Shown here one piece after another: positions 33,014 to 42,340 of a stretch of DNA of 64,000 bases. The stretch spans positions 62,001 through 126,000 of the forward strand of contig NZ_VZQZ01000004.1 of NCBI RefSeq assembly GCF_008802365.1. Direction: 5' to 3'. Source of the DNA: Oryzomonas japonica. GTDB lineage: Bacteria; Desulfobacterota; Desulfuromonadia; Geobacterales; Pseudopelobacteraceae. A program made the translations under genes and the position numbers. How positions within the stretch are numbered: the stretch's first letter is position 1; each line of letters starts with the position of its first letter. The notes under the pieces are model-generated. The model was not told the DNA's origin. It did no database searches and was given only the letters and a program-made list of their open reading frames with translations.

Positions 33014-33861
33014 TGGACTGGCGCACTCTCATACCGACACGTTTTGACCCGAGAGCCGGCGACGATGCAGCGGGTGCCGCTGCCGGTGATGATGGCGCTG
33101 CCGCTGCCGCCGCCGCTGCTGCTGCTGGTGCCGCTGCCGCTGCCGCTGCCGGAGGCGGTGACAACCTATTGAACCCGGACGGCGGAGCGCAGCCGTTTAC
33201 GGTGCCCGACAAGTTCATGGTCAAGGGCGCCGACGAACAGCCGGATTATAAGGCCATCGTCGAAAAGATGGGCCAGTCGTACAACCATCTGGAAAAGCGC
33301 CTCGGTACCGGCGACGTTCCGCCCAAGACGGCTGATGAATACAAGCTGGATAAGTACCTTCCTGACGGTTTCGACGCAAAGCCGGAAGCCGTAAAGCCGA
33401 TCCTGGAGAAGTTCCACAAGGCCGGTCTGACCAACGCGCAGTTGCAGGTTGTCATGGGCACGTTCGGGGAACAGCTTTCCGCCGGTCTGGCTGCTGAAAA
33501 AGCCGGCCACGCCCAGGCCACCGAGGCCTTGAAAAAGACCTGGGGGGAGAGTTTCGGGCAGAACATGGGCGCCGCGAATACTGCCCTGGCCGCCTATACT
33601 GCCGACGACCCTGAGTTGAAAGCGCAATTTTCCGATCCGAAGCTGGCAAACAACCCGGCGATCATCCGCCTGCTGGCAAAGGTGGGGGCCGATCTGGGAG
33701 AAGATCGACCGGCGGGCGGCCTGGACGGAGCCACGGCGGAGAGCATTGACGAAATCAGAAAATCCAAGGCGTACACCGACAGCAAAGACCCCGGCCACGC
33801 TGAGGCGGTCCGCAAGGTCACTGAAGCGTACGCAAAGGGTTACAAGGCAAACAGGGAGTAA
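33013..33861 (+). CDS. Putative scaffolding protein
   Basis: The 282-aa protein lies between the portal and capsid genes, where T7-like phages encode the scaffold. It starts with a low-complexity Ala/Gly stretch (about 17-55, encoded by GCC/GCT/GCG codons), followed by an acidic, helical, extended body (YKAIVEKMGQSYNHLEKRLG, LQVVMGTFGEQLSAGLAAEK) and a charged C-terminus. Such composition fits an internal scaffold that leaves or is lost during capsid maturation. No enzyme motif is present. Confidence 0.65.
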   Translation: MDWRTLIPTRFDPRAGDDAAGAAAGDDGAAAAAAAAAAGAAAAAAAGGGDNLLNPDGGAQPFTVPDKFMVKGADEQPDYKAIVEKMGQSYNHLEKRLGTGDVPPKTADEYKLDKYLPDGFDAKPEAVKPILEKFHKAGLTNAQLQVVMGTFGEQLSAGLAAEKAGHAQATEALKKTWGESFGQNMGAANTALAAYTADDPELKAQFSDPKLANNPAIIRLLAKVGADLGEDRPAGGLDGATAESIDEIRKSKAYTDSKDPGHAEAVRKVTEAYAKGYKANRE

Positions 33862-34011
33862 CCCGCCACATTGCAGCACCACATAGCCGGGACGGTGGGA
33901 TAAGGAATCCCTGTCTGTTTCCCCCGCTTTCCCGGCACCACACCATCAGGCCCGCCCACGCGGACAACCTGGAATGACGTAGCAGTACACATCAAACCAA
34001 GGAGTCCGCAC

Positions 34012-35013
34012 ATGAAAACATTCATCCGTTACACCCTCATGTTGTTCCGTATCGTCATGGCCTTTGCCGCGTCGCTGTTCGCCGTCCGGCCTGTTGCGTT
34101 CACCCGTCGCGACCCGGCGGCCGCCGGTGACCAGGTGCCCGCCCACTTTGTTAATAAGTACGCCGACGATGTGACCCTGAACATGCAGCAGACCACCAGC
34201 CGCCTGGAACCCTACGCCACCGTGCATTCCGGCGTTGTCGGTGCGTCCGAGTCCTGCGACAACGTGGGATCGAGCGAATCCCAGGAAGTGACCACGCGCT
34301 TTTCGGATATGGAGGCCAATAATACCCCCCATACCCGGCGCTGGATCGACCTGCGGGATTTCGATTGGTTCGACTATGTTGACAGCTTCGACAAGCTGAA
34401 GGTGTTGACCGACCCGACGAACAAGTACGTTACGCTGGCCGTCGCCGCCCACAATCGCCGGAAAGACCGCCTGATTGTCGAGGCCGCTCTTGGCTCGGTT
34501 CGTGAGCAGACCGGCCAGGGCAACAACGGCAGCAGCCAGTATGTGGTATTGCCTGCCGGCCAGAAGATCCTTCACGGCGGCACCAATATCAGCATGGCGA
34601 AGATCCGCAGCGCCATCGAACTGATGAACGCCGCCGAGGCCGCCAGCCCCGAAGAGGGCGGGGAGCGCATCTTCGTATACACCTCCAGCCAGTTGACGGT
34701 GCTGATGGCCGACAACACCCTGACCAGCAGCGATTACAACACCCTGCAAGCCCTGATGGATTACAAGGTGGAATCCTTCATGGGCATGACCTGGAAGCGC
34801 ACCGAGATCCTGCCGAAGGTCGGCACCACCCGGTCGTGCTGCATCTTCGGCAAGGGGTACATGCACCTGGGGATCGGACAGGAGATCACCAACGACGTCG
34901 CCGTCAACAAGAACAAGCGCGGCTATCCGTACCAGGTGTACAGCATGATGTCCCTGGGGGCCGCCCGTTCCGAGGACAAAGGCGTGGTCGAGATTCAATG
35001 CACCGAACCCTGA
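34012..35013 (+). CDS. Major capsid protein with an N-terminal hydrophobic segment
   Basis: The 333-aa protein follows the scaffold gene and has the features of podovirus major capsid proteins: NKYADDVTLNMQQTTSRLEP, then VTTRFSDMEANNTPHTRRWI, LRDFDWFDYVDSFDK and RRKDRLIVEAALGS. Unusually, its N-terminus (MKTFIRYTLMLFRIVMAFAA, then SLFAVRPVAF) looks like a signal peptide or membrane anchor, and MKTFI...RRDP also opens the cement protein. AAGGAG precedes the ATG. It may be a processed delta-domain-like region or a real targeting signal. Confidence 0.85.
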   Translation: MKTFIRYTLMLFRIVMAFAASLFAVRPVAFTRRDPAAAGDQVPAHFVNKYADDVTLNMQQTTSRLEPYATVHSGVVGASESCDNVGSSESQEVTTRFSDMEANNTPHTRRWIDLRDFDWFDYVDSFDKLKVLTDPTNKYVTLAVAAHNRRKDRLIVEAALGSVREQTGQGNNGSSQYVVLPAGQKILHGGTNISMAKIRSAIELMNAAEAASPEEGGERIFVYTSSQLTVLMADNTLTSSDYNTLQALMDYKVESFMGMTWKRTEILPKVGTTRSCCIFGKGYMHLGIGQEITNDVAVNKNKRGYPYQVYSMMSLGAARSEDKGVVEIQCTEP

Positions 35014-35034
35014 CCCGCTGAATAAACCGTAACC

Positions 35035-35052
35035 GGGGCGGTCATCCGCCCC
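35035..35052 (+). other. Stem-loop between capsid and cement genes
   Basis: GGGGCGG (35035-35041) and CCGCCCC (35046-35052) form a 7-bp stem with a 4-nt loop and no T-tract. It may protect the capsid mRNA 3' end or partly terminate transcription to raise capsid over downstream products. Confidence 0.5.
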
Positions 35053-35080
35053 GCAACCATCAATCGTTTGGAGGCTGTAT

Positions 35081-35632
35081 ATGAAAACATTTATCAACAT
35101 GCTTGTGTCCCTGGTCGCCTATGTGGCTACGGCCATGACCAGCAGCAAGCCCGCCGGCACGTACATCCGCCGCGATCCGTGCGCCGGGGCCAATGTCTAT
35201 GCCGCCGAGTATACCAACGCCTATGTTACGACGCCTGCGGTCAAGAATTCCGCCGCCCAGCTTGGCGGACGGGTGCGCATCGCCCGCGCCACCTATACCC
35301 AGGGCGCGGCGGACGGGGCAATCGGTGACGTGGTGTACTTCACCAAACTGCCCCAGGGGGCGACGCCGCTTCCCTTCGGCAAGATGTATTTCGGTGCCGG
35401 GAACGCCACCGCCACCCTGAAAATAGGCTTTGCCGGTAATGACGCCTGTTTTCTCGCCGCCACTTCCATTGCCGCCGCCGGTAGCGCCGTGCTGGACGCC
35501 TTTGCCGCATCCGGCGCCATCCTGAAAAACACCGGCACAACCGGTCTTGACGTTATCGGGACCAATGCCGTGGCGGCCATCAAGGCTGCCCAGGTGATCA
35601 CCATCTGGATTCCCTACGTGATGAACGACTGA
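35081..35632 (+). CDS. Capsid cement/decoration protein, Bbp16-like
   Basis: The 183-aa protein directly follows the capsid gene. The body resembles the Bbp16 family of BPP-1-like phages: ARATYTQGAADGAIGDVVYF, TKLPQGATPLPFG, NDACFLAATSIAAAGSAVLD and AQVITIWIPYV. Such proteins trimerise on the capsid surface and stabilise it. The N-terminus (MKTFINMLVSLVAYVATAMT) is signal-like and echoes that of the capsid protein. The end of the gene shows a 15-nt tandem duplication of the last codons and stop (35620-35647). Confidence 0.7.
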   Translation: MKTFINMLVSLVAYVATAMTSSKPAGTYIRRDPCAGANVYAAEYTNAYVTTPAVKNSAAQLGGRVRIARATYTQGAADGAIGDVVYFTKLPQGATPLPFGKMYFGAGNATATLKIGFAGNDACFLAATSIAAAGSAVLDAFAASGAILKNTGTTGLDVIGTNAVAAIKAAQVITIWIPYVMND

Positions 35633-35655
35633 AAGATGAACGACTGACAAAGGAA

Positions 35656-35679
35656 CGGGGCCGGGGAAACCCGGCCCCG
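35656..35679 (+). other. Stem-loop with a GAAA tetraloop after the cement gene
   Basis: A perfect 10-bp stem (CGGGGCCGGG with CCCGGCCCCG) is closed by a GAAA tetraloop and has no T-tract after it. This is a very stable RNA hairpin likely to stabilise the upstream mRNA or attenuate transcription. Confidence 0.65.
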
Positions 35680-35689
35680 CTGGTGGACG

Positions 35690-36028
35690 ATGCAATACTG
35701 GATCAATGGGGGATGGGTGGATGAAGTACCGGCGCAGGCCATCGCGCAGACGCCTGATGCGCGTCTTGTTTCCGATGACCAGACCACAGCATGGAACGGG
35801 GCTATCCCTACGGAGATTTATGCCGATGCCGCCACCGGCCCGGCTACCGTGATCCTCCCGTCCACCGGGAACGTCATTGTCTATAAGAGCGATTTGAGCG
35901 TCAACCCGGTAACGGTAGTTCCGCAGGGTGCGGACACGGTAATGCACAAGCCGAACACCGTCTTGACGATGCAGGGTGAAACCATCCATCTACGGAAAAA
36001 GGGCACCAATTGGGATGCCATAGGATAA
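35690..36028 (+). CDS. Small virion-type protein with a beta domain shared with the tail fibre
   Basis: The 112-aa protein ends with a domain (about 40-112) of strands ADAATGPATVILPSTGNVIV, SDLSVNPVTVVPQGADTV and KKGTNWDAIG. The C-terminus of the fibre protein at 52164-52895 has the same pattern with conserved GP, LP, G-V, NPV and NW positions, so the two are related. A structural role on the head or tail is inferred. AUG at 35690 directly follows the GAAA stem-loop region. Confidence 0.55.
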   Translation: MQYWINGGWVDEVPAQAIAQTPDARLVSDDQTTAWNGAIPTEIYADAATGPATVILPSTGNVIVYKSDLSVNPVTVVPQGADTVMHKPNTVLTMQGETIHLRKKGTNWDAIG

Positions 36029-36032
36029 CGAC

Positions 36033-36581
36033 ATGTTGACCAAGCTCGATATCATCAACGCCGCCCTGGTTTCGCTGGGCGCTTCCCCGGTCCAGGACTT
36101 GAACGAAACGGTTCATGCGAAGGCCGCCGCCTCCTTTTGGAACCTGGCCCTGTCCGCAGTATTGCGGGCGCATCCGTGGAACTTCGCCATGGCCCGCCGG
36201 TCGCTGGCTGCATCTGCCGATGCTCCCGTATTTGGGTACGCCAAGACGTTCCCGCTCCCTGCCGACTGGATACGGACGGTCGAGGTCACCGCCGAGGATT
36301 TCAAGCAGGAAAGCGGCCGTATCCTGTGCAATCAAGATTCACTGAATATCCGTTACATCGCCATGGTCGCAGATCCCTCCCGGTTCGACGCGCTCTTTTC
36401 AGACGCCTTGTCTGCGTACCTGGCCGCCAAGCTGGCCTATCCGCTTACGAGCAGTTCCAGCCAACAAGATGTGTGCTGGTCCGCCTATAAGGAACTGCTG
36501 CGCCTGGCCCGGTCTGTGGATTCTCTCGAAGACCCGCCCGACGATCTGCCGGAATCAAGTCTGTTGACGGCGAGGGGATAA
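36033..36581 (+). CDS. Tail tubular protein A (T7 gp11-like adaptor)
   Basis: This 182-aa protein has the family opening TKLDIINAALVSLGASPVQD and FWNLALSAVLRAHPWNFAMA, then FPLPADWIRTVEV and NIRYIAMVADPSRFDALFSD, all typical of gp11-type head-tail adaptors of short-tailed phages. It would bind the portal ring and start the tail. The stop overlaps the start of the tail tube B gene. Confidence 0.9.
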   Translation: MLTKLDIINAALVSLGASPVQDLNETVHAKAAASFWNLALSAVLRAHPWNFAMARRSLAASADAPVFGYAKTFPLPADWIRTVEVTAEDFKQESGRILCNQDSLNIRYIAMVADPSRFDALFSDALSAYLAAKLAYPLTSSSSQQDVCWSAYKELLRLARSVDSLEDPPDDLPESSLLTARG

Positions 36582-38773
36582 TGGGGAAATTCCGCACCAT
36601 ACAGACCGCGCTCAATGCCGGTGAGATATCGCCGAAACTTCGGGGCCGTACCGATATCCCACGTTACCAGCACGGGCTTGAATTGTGCCGTAACGCCATC
36701 CCCATGGTCTGGGGGGGCGTGCAGCGTATGCCCGGCACTCGGTTCGTTGCGGAGGCATCCGGGCCGGTCGTGCGGTTGATTGATTTCCCCGTATCCATAG
36801 ACGGAGCAATGGCAGGCTACGTGCTTGAACTTGGCGACCGGAAGCTGCGCGTCTATTACAACGGGACGCAGATCAAGAACGGAGCCGCGCCCTACGAAGT
36901 CGCCACCCCCTACCAAAGCGCAATCCTCCCGGAGATCCGTTACACGGCCAGCGCGAACGTTCTCTATTTTTTTCACCCGACCAAACGGCCAAAACGGTTC
37001 TATCGCAAGGACTCCGACACAAATTGGATACTGGAGGATGTTCCGTTTACCTATTTCCCGTACATGCGGCCGCCGAACAGTTCCGGGATCAAAATAACGC
37101 CGTCCGCCACCAGCGGGAACATAACCCTGACCGCAGACAAGGCGTGGTTCATAGCCGATCATATCGGCTTGACGTTGGTGGTCAACGGCGGGATTTGCAC
37201 CATAACCGCCGTAACGGATTCGATGCACGCCAGCGCCTCGGTAGACGCCGGTACTCCCATAAGCGCCCCGGATTCGACCGGACGCCGCCTGCATGATGTT
37301 GTGACCTTCACTTACACCCCGCCGGAAATCCCTGTGGCATTCGGCTTCAATGTGGATATCAAGGCGCTTTACGATGGCAAGATACCGGACTTTTCAACCA
37401 GCTATGCCGAAGGGGGATACTCTGGGAATAGCGATGACTATCTCACGGTGACGCCATCCAATCCACTCCCTGACGGTGTTACCGTTACTCGCGTGCGGGA
37501 GATAAACCAGTTGAGCGGTACTGACCCCGATCCCGATTGGAAGGAACAGGCATGGTCTGATTTCCGTGGCTGGCCGGCGTGCGCCACCTTCCACGAACAG
37601 CGCATGATTGCGGCCGGTTCTCCGACCTACCCCACATACGAATGGGGCAGCTCTTCCGGCGATCCGCTGGACTTCACCATCGGGACGCTGGACAGCGACG
37701 GTTGGGCCTTCAATCTCTCGGCGGCTTCAACGTCGATCTACCACCTGCTTGGCGTGGATTGCATTGCCACATTCGCGGGTGACAAGGAGTTGACGGTGCG
37801 GGGTAGCAGCGATTCGCCCATAACGCCGTCGAACGTTCAGGTCAAGAACCGCACGCCCCACGGCACCGGCCTGGTGCGCCCCGTGCAGATCGGCGGGGAA
37901 ATATACTTCGTGCCCCCGTCCGGGTTGAAACTTCGGGGTTTCGGGTATCAATACAGTTCGGACAGCTACGTGGCGCCGGATGTCGCGGTTATCGCAGACC
38001 ACCTTGTGGCGGATGGCAACGGTATTTCGCAAATTTCCTACGCGCGGGAGCCGTACAGCCTGTTGTGGGCGGTCACCAACGGCGGCGCGCTGCTGACCCT
38101 GACCCTGGATAAGGAGCAGGAGGTCACCGCGTGGGCCGCACACGGCACCGACGATTCCCGACATATCAGTATTACCAGCGTCCCGGGCCAAGACGGCAGC
38201 GATCAAGTGTGGTTTGCCGTGAAGAGGCTGATTAACGGCCAATGGCGAACCTATGTCGAAATGCTCGACGTGGGACTTCAAACCGATAGCTCTGTTGTCG
38301 CCAGCGGGGCCGGGCTGGTGGAAATATCGGGGCTCGGCCATCTGGAAAACTGCCTGGTCGATGTAAAGGCCGATGGTTTCTATTGCGGGCGCAAGACCGT
38401 CATTGGCGGGAAGATTGCCCTTGAAAACCCTGCGGCGACTATTGAAGCAGGTCTGCCGTACCATACCACCATCAAAGACCTTCCCCTTGAGCTTGCCAAT
38501 CCCGGTCAATCGATCCAGGGGGCCGCAACCGCTGTCGGCAAGATCCGGGTGCGACTGTTTGAGACTCAGGGCTGCACCGTCAACGGCGAACAGATCCCGT
38601 TCCGCCGGTTCCCCAACATCAACGCACCGGTTGGCGTATTCAGCGGCGACAAGGAAATATTCAACCTGGGACGCGGCACCGACCCGTCGCAAACGCAGGT
38701 TTCTATTGAGCAGGATCTTCCGTTTTCACTCACTGTGCTGGCGATCATCAAGGAGGTAACGGTTAATGGATGA
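36581..38773 (+). CDS. Tail tubular protein B (T7 gp12-like nozzle)
   Basis: The 730-aa protein matches the nozzle family: IQTALNAGEISPKLRGRTDI, YQHGLELCRNAIPMVWGGVQ, GTRFVAEA, and a later RMIAAGSPTYPTYEWGS. It should form the tail nozzle below the gp11-like ring. It overlaps the next gene by 8 nt. A G7 run (36711-36717) occurs early in the gene. Confidence 0.88.
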   Translation: MGKFRTIQTALNAGEISPKLRGRTDIPRYQHGLELCRNAIPMVWGGVQRMPGTRFVAEASGPVVRLIDFPVSIDGAMAGYVLELGDRKLRVYYNGTQIKNGAAPYEVATPYQSAILPEIRYTASANVLYFFHPTKRPKRFYRKDSDTNWILEDVPFTYFPYMRPPNSSGIKITPSATSGNITLTADKAWFIADHIGLTLVVNGGICTITAVTDSMHASASVDAGTPISAPDSTGRRLHDVVTFTYTPPEIPVAFGFNVDIKALYDGKIPDFSTSYAEGGYSGNSDDYLTVTPSNPLPDGVTVTRVREINQLSGTDPDPDWKEQAWSDFRGWPACATFHEQRMIAAGSPTYPTYEWGSSSGDPLDFTIGTLDSDGWAFNLSAASTSIYHLLGVDCIATFAGDKELTVRGSSDSPITPSNVQVKNRTPHGTGLVRPVQIGGEIYFVPPSGLKLRGFGYQYSSDSYVAPDVAVIADHLVADGNGISQISYAREPYSLLWAVTNGGALLTLTLDKEQEVTAWAAHGTDDSRHISITSVPGQDGSDQVWFAVKRLINGQWRTYVEMLDVGLQTDSSVVASGAGLVEISGLGHLENCLVDVKADGFYCGRKTVIGGKIALENPAATIEAGLPYHTTIKDLPLELANPGQSIQGAATAVGKIRVRLFETQGCTVNGEQIPFRRFPNINAPVGVFSGDKEIFNLGRGTDPSQTQVSIEQDLPFSLTVLAIIKEVTVNG

Positions 38774-39116
38774 CAAGGTGACGCTCATCACCGATCACGG
38801 TGATAACCGCCTGCGCTGGCGGGCAAACTACCGGGGCGTGCTGGCCGCCGAACTGACCGCCGATATCGACGGGAACAACGCCGTGCTGCACAACCGGGTG
38901 TACCTCTGGAACAAGTCGCTGTGCCGGGAATACCAGACCATTTATTGCCGGGTCCGTGAGCAATTGAAGGAGCTTGGCATTCGATTGGTCATGGTCTGTT
39001 CCGATCATTATACCGTCACCATGGGCCACTACTGGCGGATGATGGGGTTCAAAATCTTTTATGACGTTCAGGCTCCAGGGGGTATCACGATTCCCTGCGC
39101 CGTGATGGAGGTTTGA
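38766..39116 (+). CDS. GNAT-like small phage protein
   Basis: The 116-aa protein contains a segment LCREYQTIYCRVREQLKELG, then IRLVMVCSDHYTVTMGHYWR and MMGFKIFYDV, the order of a GNAT helix, strand and final helix-strand. Podovirus-like phages often encode such a protein between tail tube B and the internal virion proteins. Acetyltransferase activity is not proven, as the acetyl-CoA loop is not clear. Confidence 0.5.
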   Translation: MDDKVTLITDHGDNRLRWRANYRGVLAAELTADIDGNNAVLHNRVYLWNKSLCREYQTIYCRVREQLKELGIRLVMVCSDHYTVTMGHYWRMMGFKIFYDVQAPGGITIPCAVMEV

Positions 39117-39117
39117 T

Positions 39118-39654
39118 ATGGGACTGGAAACGGCGACGATTATTGCAATAGCGGCAACCGTTGCATCCGCTGGTGGGGCTGCCTATAGCGCGTATTCCCA
39201 AAGTGAGGCCGCAGACGAACAGGCCAAGCTTCAGGAGGAACAGGCCGCCCAGGAAAAGGCCGCCGCCGAGGCCGAGGCCGCCAAGATCCGGGAGAAGGGG
39301 CAGCGTACTGCCGCCGCCCAGGAAGCGGCCCTGGCCGGGAGCGGCGTCAAGCTCGATGCCAACGGCAGCGGCGGGGCACTTCTGGCGGAAACCGACAAAT
39401 TGACCGAACAGGACGCCTTGGCGGCGCTCACCACCGGGAATAACAGGGCCAAGCTGTTGGAGGGGGAGGCGGCTATCAGCCGGGATAAGGCTACGTCATC
39501 GCTTATTTCCGGCGGGTTTAATGTGGGGTCAAGCCTGATCGGGGGCTACAACTCTTATCAAAAAAGCAAGTCAAACACCAACCTTGCAAATTCATTGAAC
39601 GCCGACACGTTTTATCAGCGGAAAGCACCAAAATACACCTTGCTGGGGGGCTAA
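39118..39654 (+). CDS. Internal virion protein, T7 gp14-like
   Basis: This 178-aa protein starts with a membrane-like segment (TIIAIAATVASAGGAAYSAY), followed by a long Ala/Glu/Lys-rich coiled coil and a Gly/Ser-rich end (SLISGGFNVGSSLIGGYNSY). This is the layout of gp14-type ejection proteins that insert into the outer membrane. It directly precedes the larger internal virion protein. Confidence 0.7.
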   Translation: MGLETATIIAIAATVASAGGAAYSAYSQSEAADEQAKLQEEQAAQEKAAAEAEAAKIREKGQRTAAAQEAALAGSGVKLDANGSGGALLAETDKLTEQDALAALTTGNNRAKLLEGEAAISRDKATSSLISGGFNVGSSLIGGYNSYQKSKSNTNLANSLNADTFYQRKAPKYTLLGG

Positions 39655-39833
39655 TGACTATTCCGCCTGAGTTGTGGGACATATTCAAGATGGCAATCGG
39701 CGGATACGCCATATTCCTTTTGAATCGTTCCGATAGGAGCCAGCGCGAGTTGTTTAAACGCTTGAGAGCGCTGGAGTTGCGGTGTGCGGGCCAACATGGC
39801 GCTTTTGGGGATAACGGCAATGAAGATTCCTGA
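39654..39833 (+). CDS. 59-aa protein with a short membrane segment
   Basis: The ATG overlaps the stop of the gp14-like gene. The product has one hydrophobic stretch (MAIGGYAIFLLNR) followed by a charged helix (SDRSQRELFKRLRALELR). The stop lies 14 nt into the next gene. It may be a small structural or membrane protein; no family is recognised. Confidence 0.5.
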   Translation: MTIPPELWDIFKMAIGGYAIFLLNRSDRSQRELFKRLRALELRCAGQHGAFGDNGNEDS

Positions 39834-41859
39834 CGCATATTTCGGGGGAGGTTTGGGGCAGCGTGTGGCGCAACCGGCGCCCGCCCTGCATACCGACGCT
39901 TCCGGCGACGTGGCCGTGGGACAGGCTGCGCAGCTCCTAGGGCAAAACCTGTTGCAGACCGCCACGGACCAGAACGAATTCCAGGGGCGTATCGACCTGC
40001 AACAGGCCCATGACCTGAAAGCGGAGATGGAGCGGAAGCAGCGCGAACAGGAGGCCGAGTTGAAGGCCCAGGCCAAGGAACGGGAACTGGCCGCAGCGAA
40101 GAGGGAATACCTGAACTTCGCCCCGCAGCTTTCGGCCCTGCAACAGAAGATCGTTGATGATCCCGACACGGCCCCCGAGGACTATCCGGCAGCGTTCCGC
40201 GACCAGGCGCAGAAGCTGGCAAGCGATACGCTTTATCCCAAGTTGAACGAACACCAGCGCAATACCATTGAATCCCAGGTGATGGAGCATATCAACCAGG
40301 GCTCGGAGCAAATTTATAAGACGGGCCAGCAGGAGATCAACGACGGGGCATGGGCGGAGAGCATCGCCACCCTCGACGCTCTCAAAAACGATCCGACCAA
40401 GGACGTGCGCACCAAGATCGCCATCATCAAGGATGACAACTTTTTCGGCGATACCGGCCGCCCGGCTCATGATATCGAGGACACCCGCCAGAAAGCCATA
40501 CAGGAGATCATTACCGAAGACGCCGCGCACCGCTTCAATGCTCTGAAACCGAACACCAAGGCAAAAGACCCGATCAAGGCGTCACTCTCGATGCTGGATA
40601 CCTTCCGCCAGCAGATCACCGCCACCGACGCCAACGGCCAATATACCTACAACCCCGAATGGGACCAGAAAACCCGTGAAGAATATGTTTCCATGGCCCT
40701 CGCCAAGAAACAGGCCCTTGAGGCCCAGGCGGAGCAATTGCGCCGGGAACGGGATACCCAAGCAAAACAGGAAGCCACCAACCTGGTGATGGAGCTTAAG
40801 GACAAGGTTAAAACCGGCTGGATACCGACTACGGCCGCAGATTACAAGTTTGTGGCCACGGTGCGGAAATACTCCGCCTTGTCGCCCAGCCTGTCCCGGC
40901 AGTATTCGGACGCCATGTCGTACACCACCGATTTCGGCAAGCGCATGGAACTGAAAAAGGCCGATCCGCTGGGGGTCGCGGCGGCGGAACATGGCGTACA
41001 GCTCCCGGCGCTCAACATGCTTGACGTTACGAACCTGCCGAAGCAAATCGCCGGGCGCCTGGCCGTGGCGAAACAGCTTGGCGTCAATGCGGTATTCCGG
41101 GGCGACGAAATCAAGGCCCTGTCCGAGTACCTGCAAACCCTCCCGGCCCGTGATCAAGTCAAGCTGATATCCACTATTTCCCGGCCATTGGGGCCGGCTA
41201 TTTCCTCCGCCACCTTCAACAGCGCCGCCGAGCAGGTACGGCTGGCGCACCCGGACCAGGCGGTCATGTTCAAGCTGTATGCCAGCGGGAAACCGGCGGA
41301 GGCTCAATTGTACGCCGAGGGTCGCAGCTACCTGAACGGGGAAAAGAAGGATTTTCTCAAGGATAAATTCGGGGCGATCCAGCAGGATATGACCGACCGC
41401 ATCAATAAACAACTGGGCAGCGCCCTGGCCGCAATGCCCGAGGCGAGGAACACCACCAGGGATGCCGTTGCCACCGTCTACCTGGCCGAGGCGCAACGGC
41501 GCAACGCGCCCCTGGATAGTGTGGACAAAGACCTGTTGACGGATGTGGTAAGGCGGGTTGCCGGGAATACCGTACATACCGGCGCCGCGTATTTCGGCAG
41601 CGGAAAAACCACCATCGTGCCGGACGGCATGAACGGTGACCAGTTCCTTAACTCGATCAAGGCGATAACCCCCAAGGATATCGCCAAGCGCGGCGGGATC
41701 GACGGTATGAACGACGCCGATGCGGCCCGCTTCCTTAAATCTTCCGCATGGCACGAATGGAATGGGGGGTACACCTTCGTCAGGGATGGCAAGCCGCTGT
41801 ACGGCAAGAGTGGCAGACCGTTCGTGTTCCGCCTGGATGATGGGATTGGGGCGCGGTAG
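39820..41859 (+). CDS. Internal virion (ejection) protein, gp15-like
   Basis: Read from the ATG at 39820, this is a 679-aa, largely helical protein with long Gln/Glu/Lys/Ala-rich segments (QQAHDLKAEMERKQREQEAE). Its length and place between gp14-like and lysis genes fit the second ejection protein of T7-like phages, which forms part of the DNA-ejection tube. No transglycosylase motif is visible. Confidence 0.7.
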   Translation: MKIPDAYFGGGLGQRVAQPAPALHTDASGDVAVGQAAQLLGQNLLQTATDQNEFQGRIDLQQAHDLKAEMERKQREQEAELKAQAKERELAAAKREYLNFAPQLSALQQKIVDDPDTAPEDYPAAFRDQAQKLASDTLYPKLNEHQRNTIESQVMEHINQGSEQIYKTGQQEINDGAWAESIATLDALKNDPTKDVRTKIAIIKDDNFFGDTGRPAHDIEDTRQKAIQEIITEDAAHRFNALKPNTKAKDPIKASLSMLDTFRQQITATDANGQYTYNPEWDQKTREEYVSMALAKKQALEAQAEQLRRERDTQAKQEATNLVMELKDKVKTGWIPTTAADYKFVATVRKYSALSPSLSRQYSDAMSYTTDFGKRMELKKADPLGVAAAEHGVQLPALNMLDVTNLPKQIAGRLAVAKQLGVNAVFRGDEIKALSEYLQTLPARDQVKLISTISRPLGPAISSATFNSAAEQVRLAHPDQAVMFKLYASGKPAEAQLYAEGRSYLNGEKKDFLKDKFGAIQQDMTDRINKQLGSALAAMPEARNTTRDAVATVYLAEAQRRNAPLDSVDKDLLTDVVRRVAGNTVHTGAAYFGSGKTTIVPDGMNGDQFLNSIKAITPKDIAKRGGIDGMNDADAARFLKSSAWHEWNGGYTFVRDGKPLYGKSGRPFVFRLDDGIGAR

Positions 41860-41906
41860 AAAGTAGTAACAGCGCTTCGGCGCTGAATTCAGCAAGGAGA
41901 AAGACC

Positions 41907-42089
41907 ATGACAAAGAATTGGAAAACAACGTTGGCGGGGATTATTGGCGCAGTAGTGGCGTACACCGTAACCGCAGTACAGAGCGGGAATGCATGGGACT
42001 GGAAAGCGTGGGCGTTGGGTATCCCTACGCTGGTTCTCGGTTTCCTGGCGAAGGACAGCAACGTGACCGGCGGGACGGTGCAACAGTAA
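41907..42089 (+). CDS. Holin-like small membrane protein
   Basis: The 60-aa protein has two hydrophobic segments (LAGIIGAVVAYTVTAV and ALGIPTLVLGFLAKD) with a short loop, fitting a class II holin. AAGGAG precedes the ATG. The spanin genes follow, and the endolysin gene lies 4.7 kb downstream. Confidence 0.65.
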   Translation: MTKNWKTTLAGIIGAVVAYTVTAVQSGNAWDWKAWALGIPTLVLGFLAKDSNVTGGTVQQ

Positions 42090-42340
42090 TGGAGTGGGCG
42101 GCGGTCATATCTGCGGTCCTGGGGATCGCCGCCCTTGTTCTGCGGCAATATTTGTCAGACAAAGCAAAACAGGAGGCCAACAGTGACCAGACCAATATCC
42201 AGACCATGCGCAAGGCGCTTGCTGATAATGACGGCGCTGCTGTCGATGCTGCTGCCGCTGACCAGCATGACCGGGTGCTCTCCGCGCTTGGTGGTGGTGG
42301 ACGGGGAACAATCGGTGACAGTGAAGAAGAGCACTATTGA
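42089..42340 (+). CDS. i-spanin-like inner-membrane protein (Rz type)
   Basis: The 83-aa protein has one N-terminal membrane segment (WAAVISAVLGIAALVLRQY) and a charged helical periplasmic part (SDKAKQEANSDQTNIQTMRK). It overlaps the holin stop by one base, and the lipoprotein (o-spanin) gene is embedded in another frame. It is shorter than most Rz proteins. A role in disrupting the outer membrane is inferred from the pair. Confidence 0.6.
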   Translation: MEWAAVISAVLGIAALVLRQYLSDKAKQEANSDQTNIQTMRKALADNDGAAVDAAAADQHDRVLSALGGGGRGTIGDSEEEHY

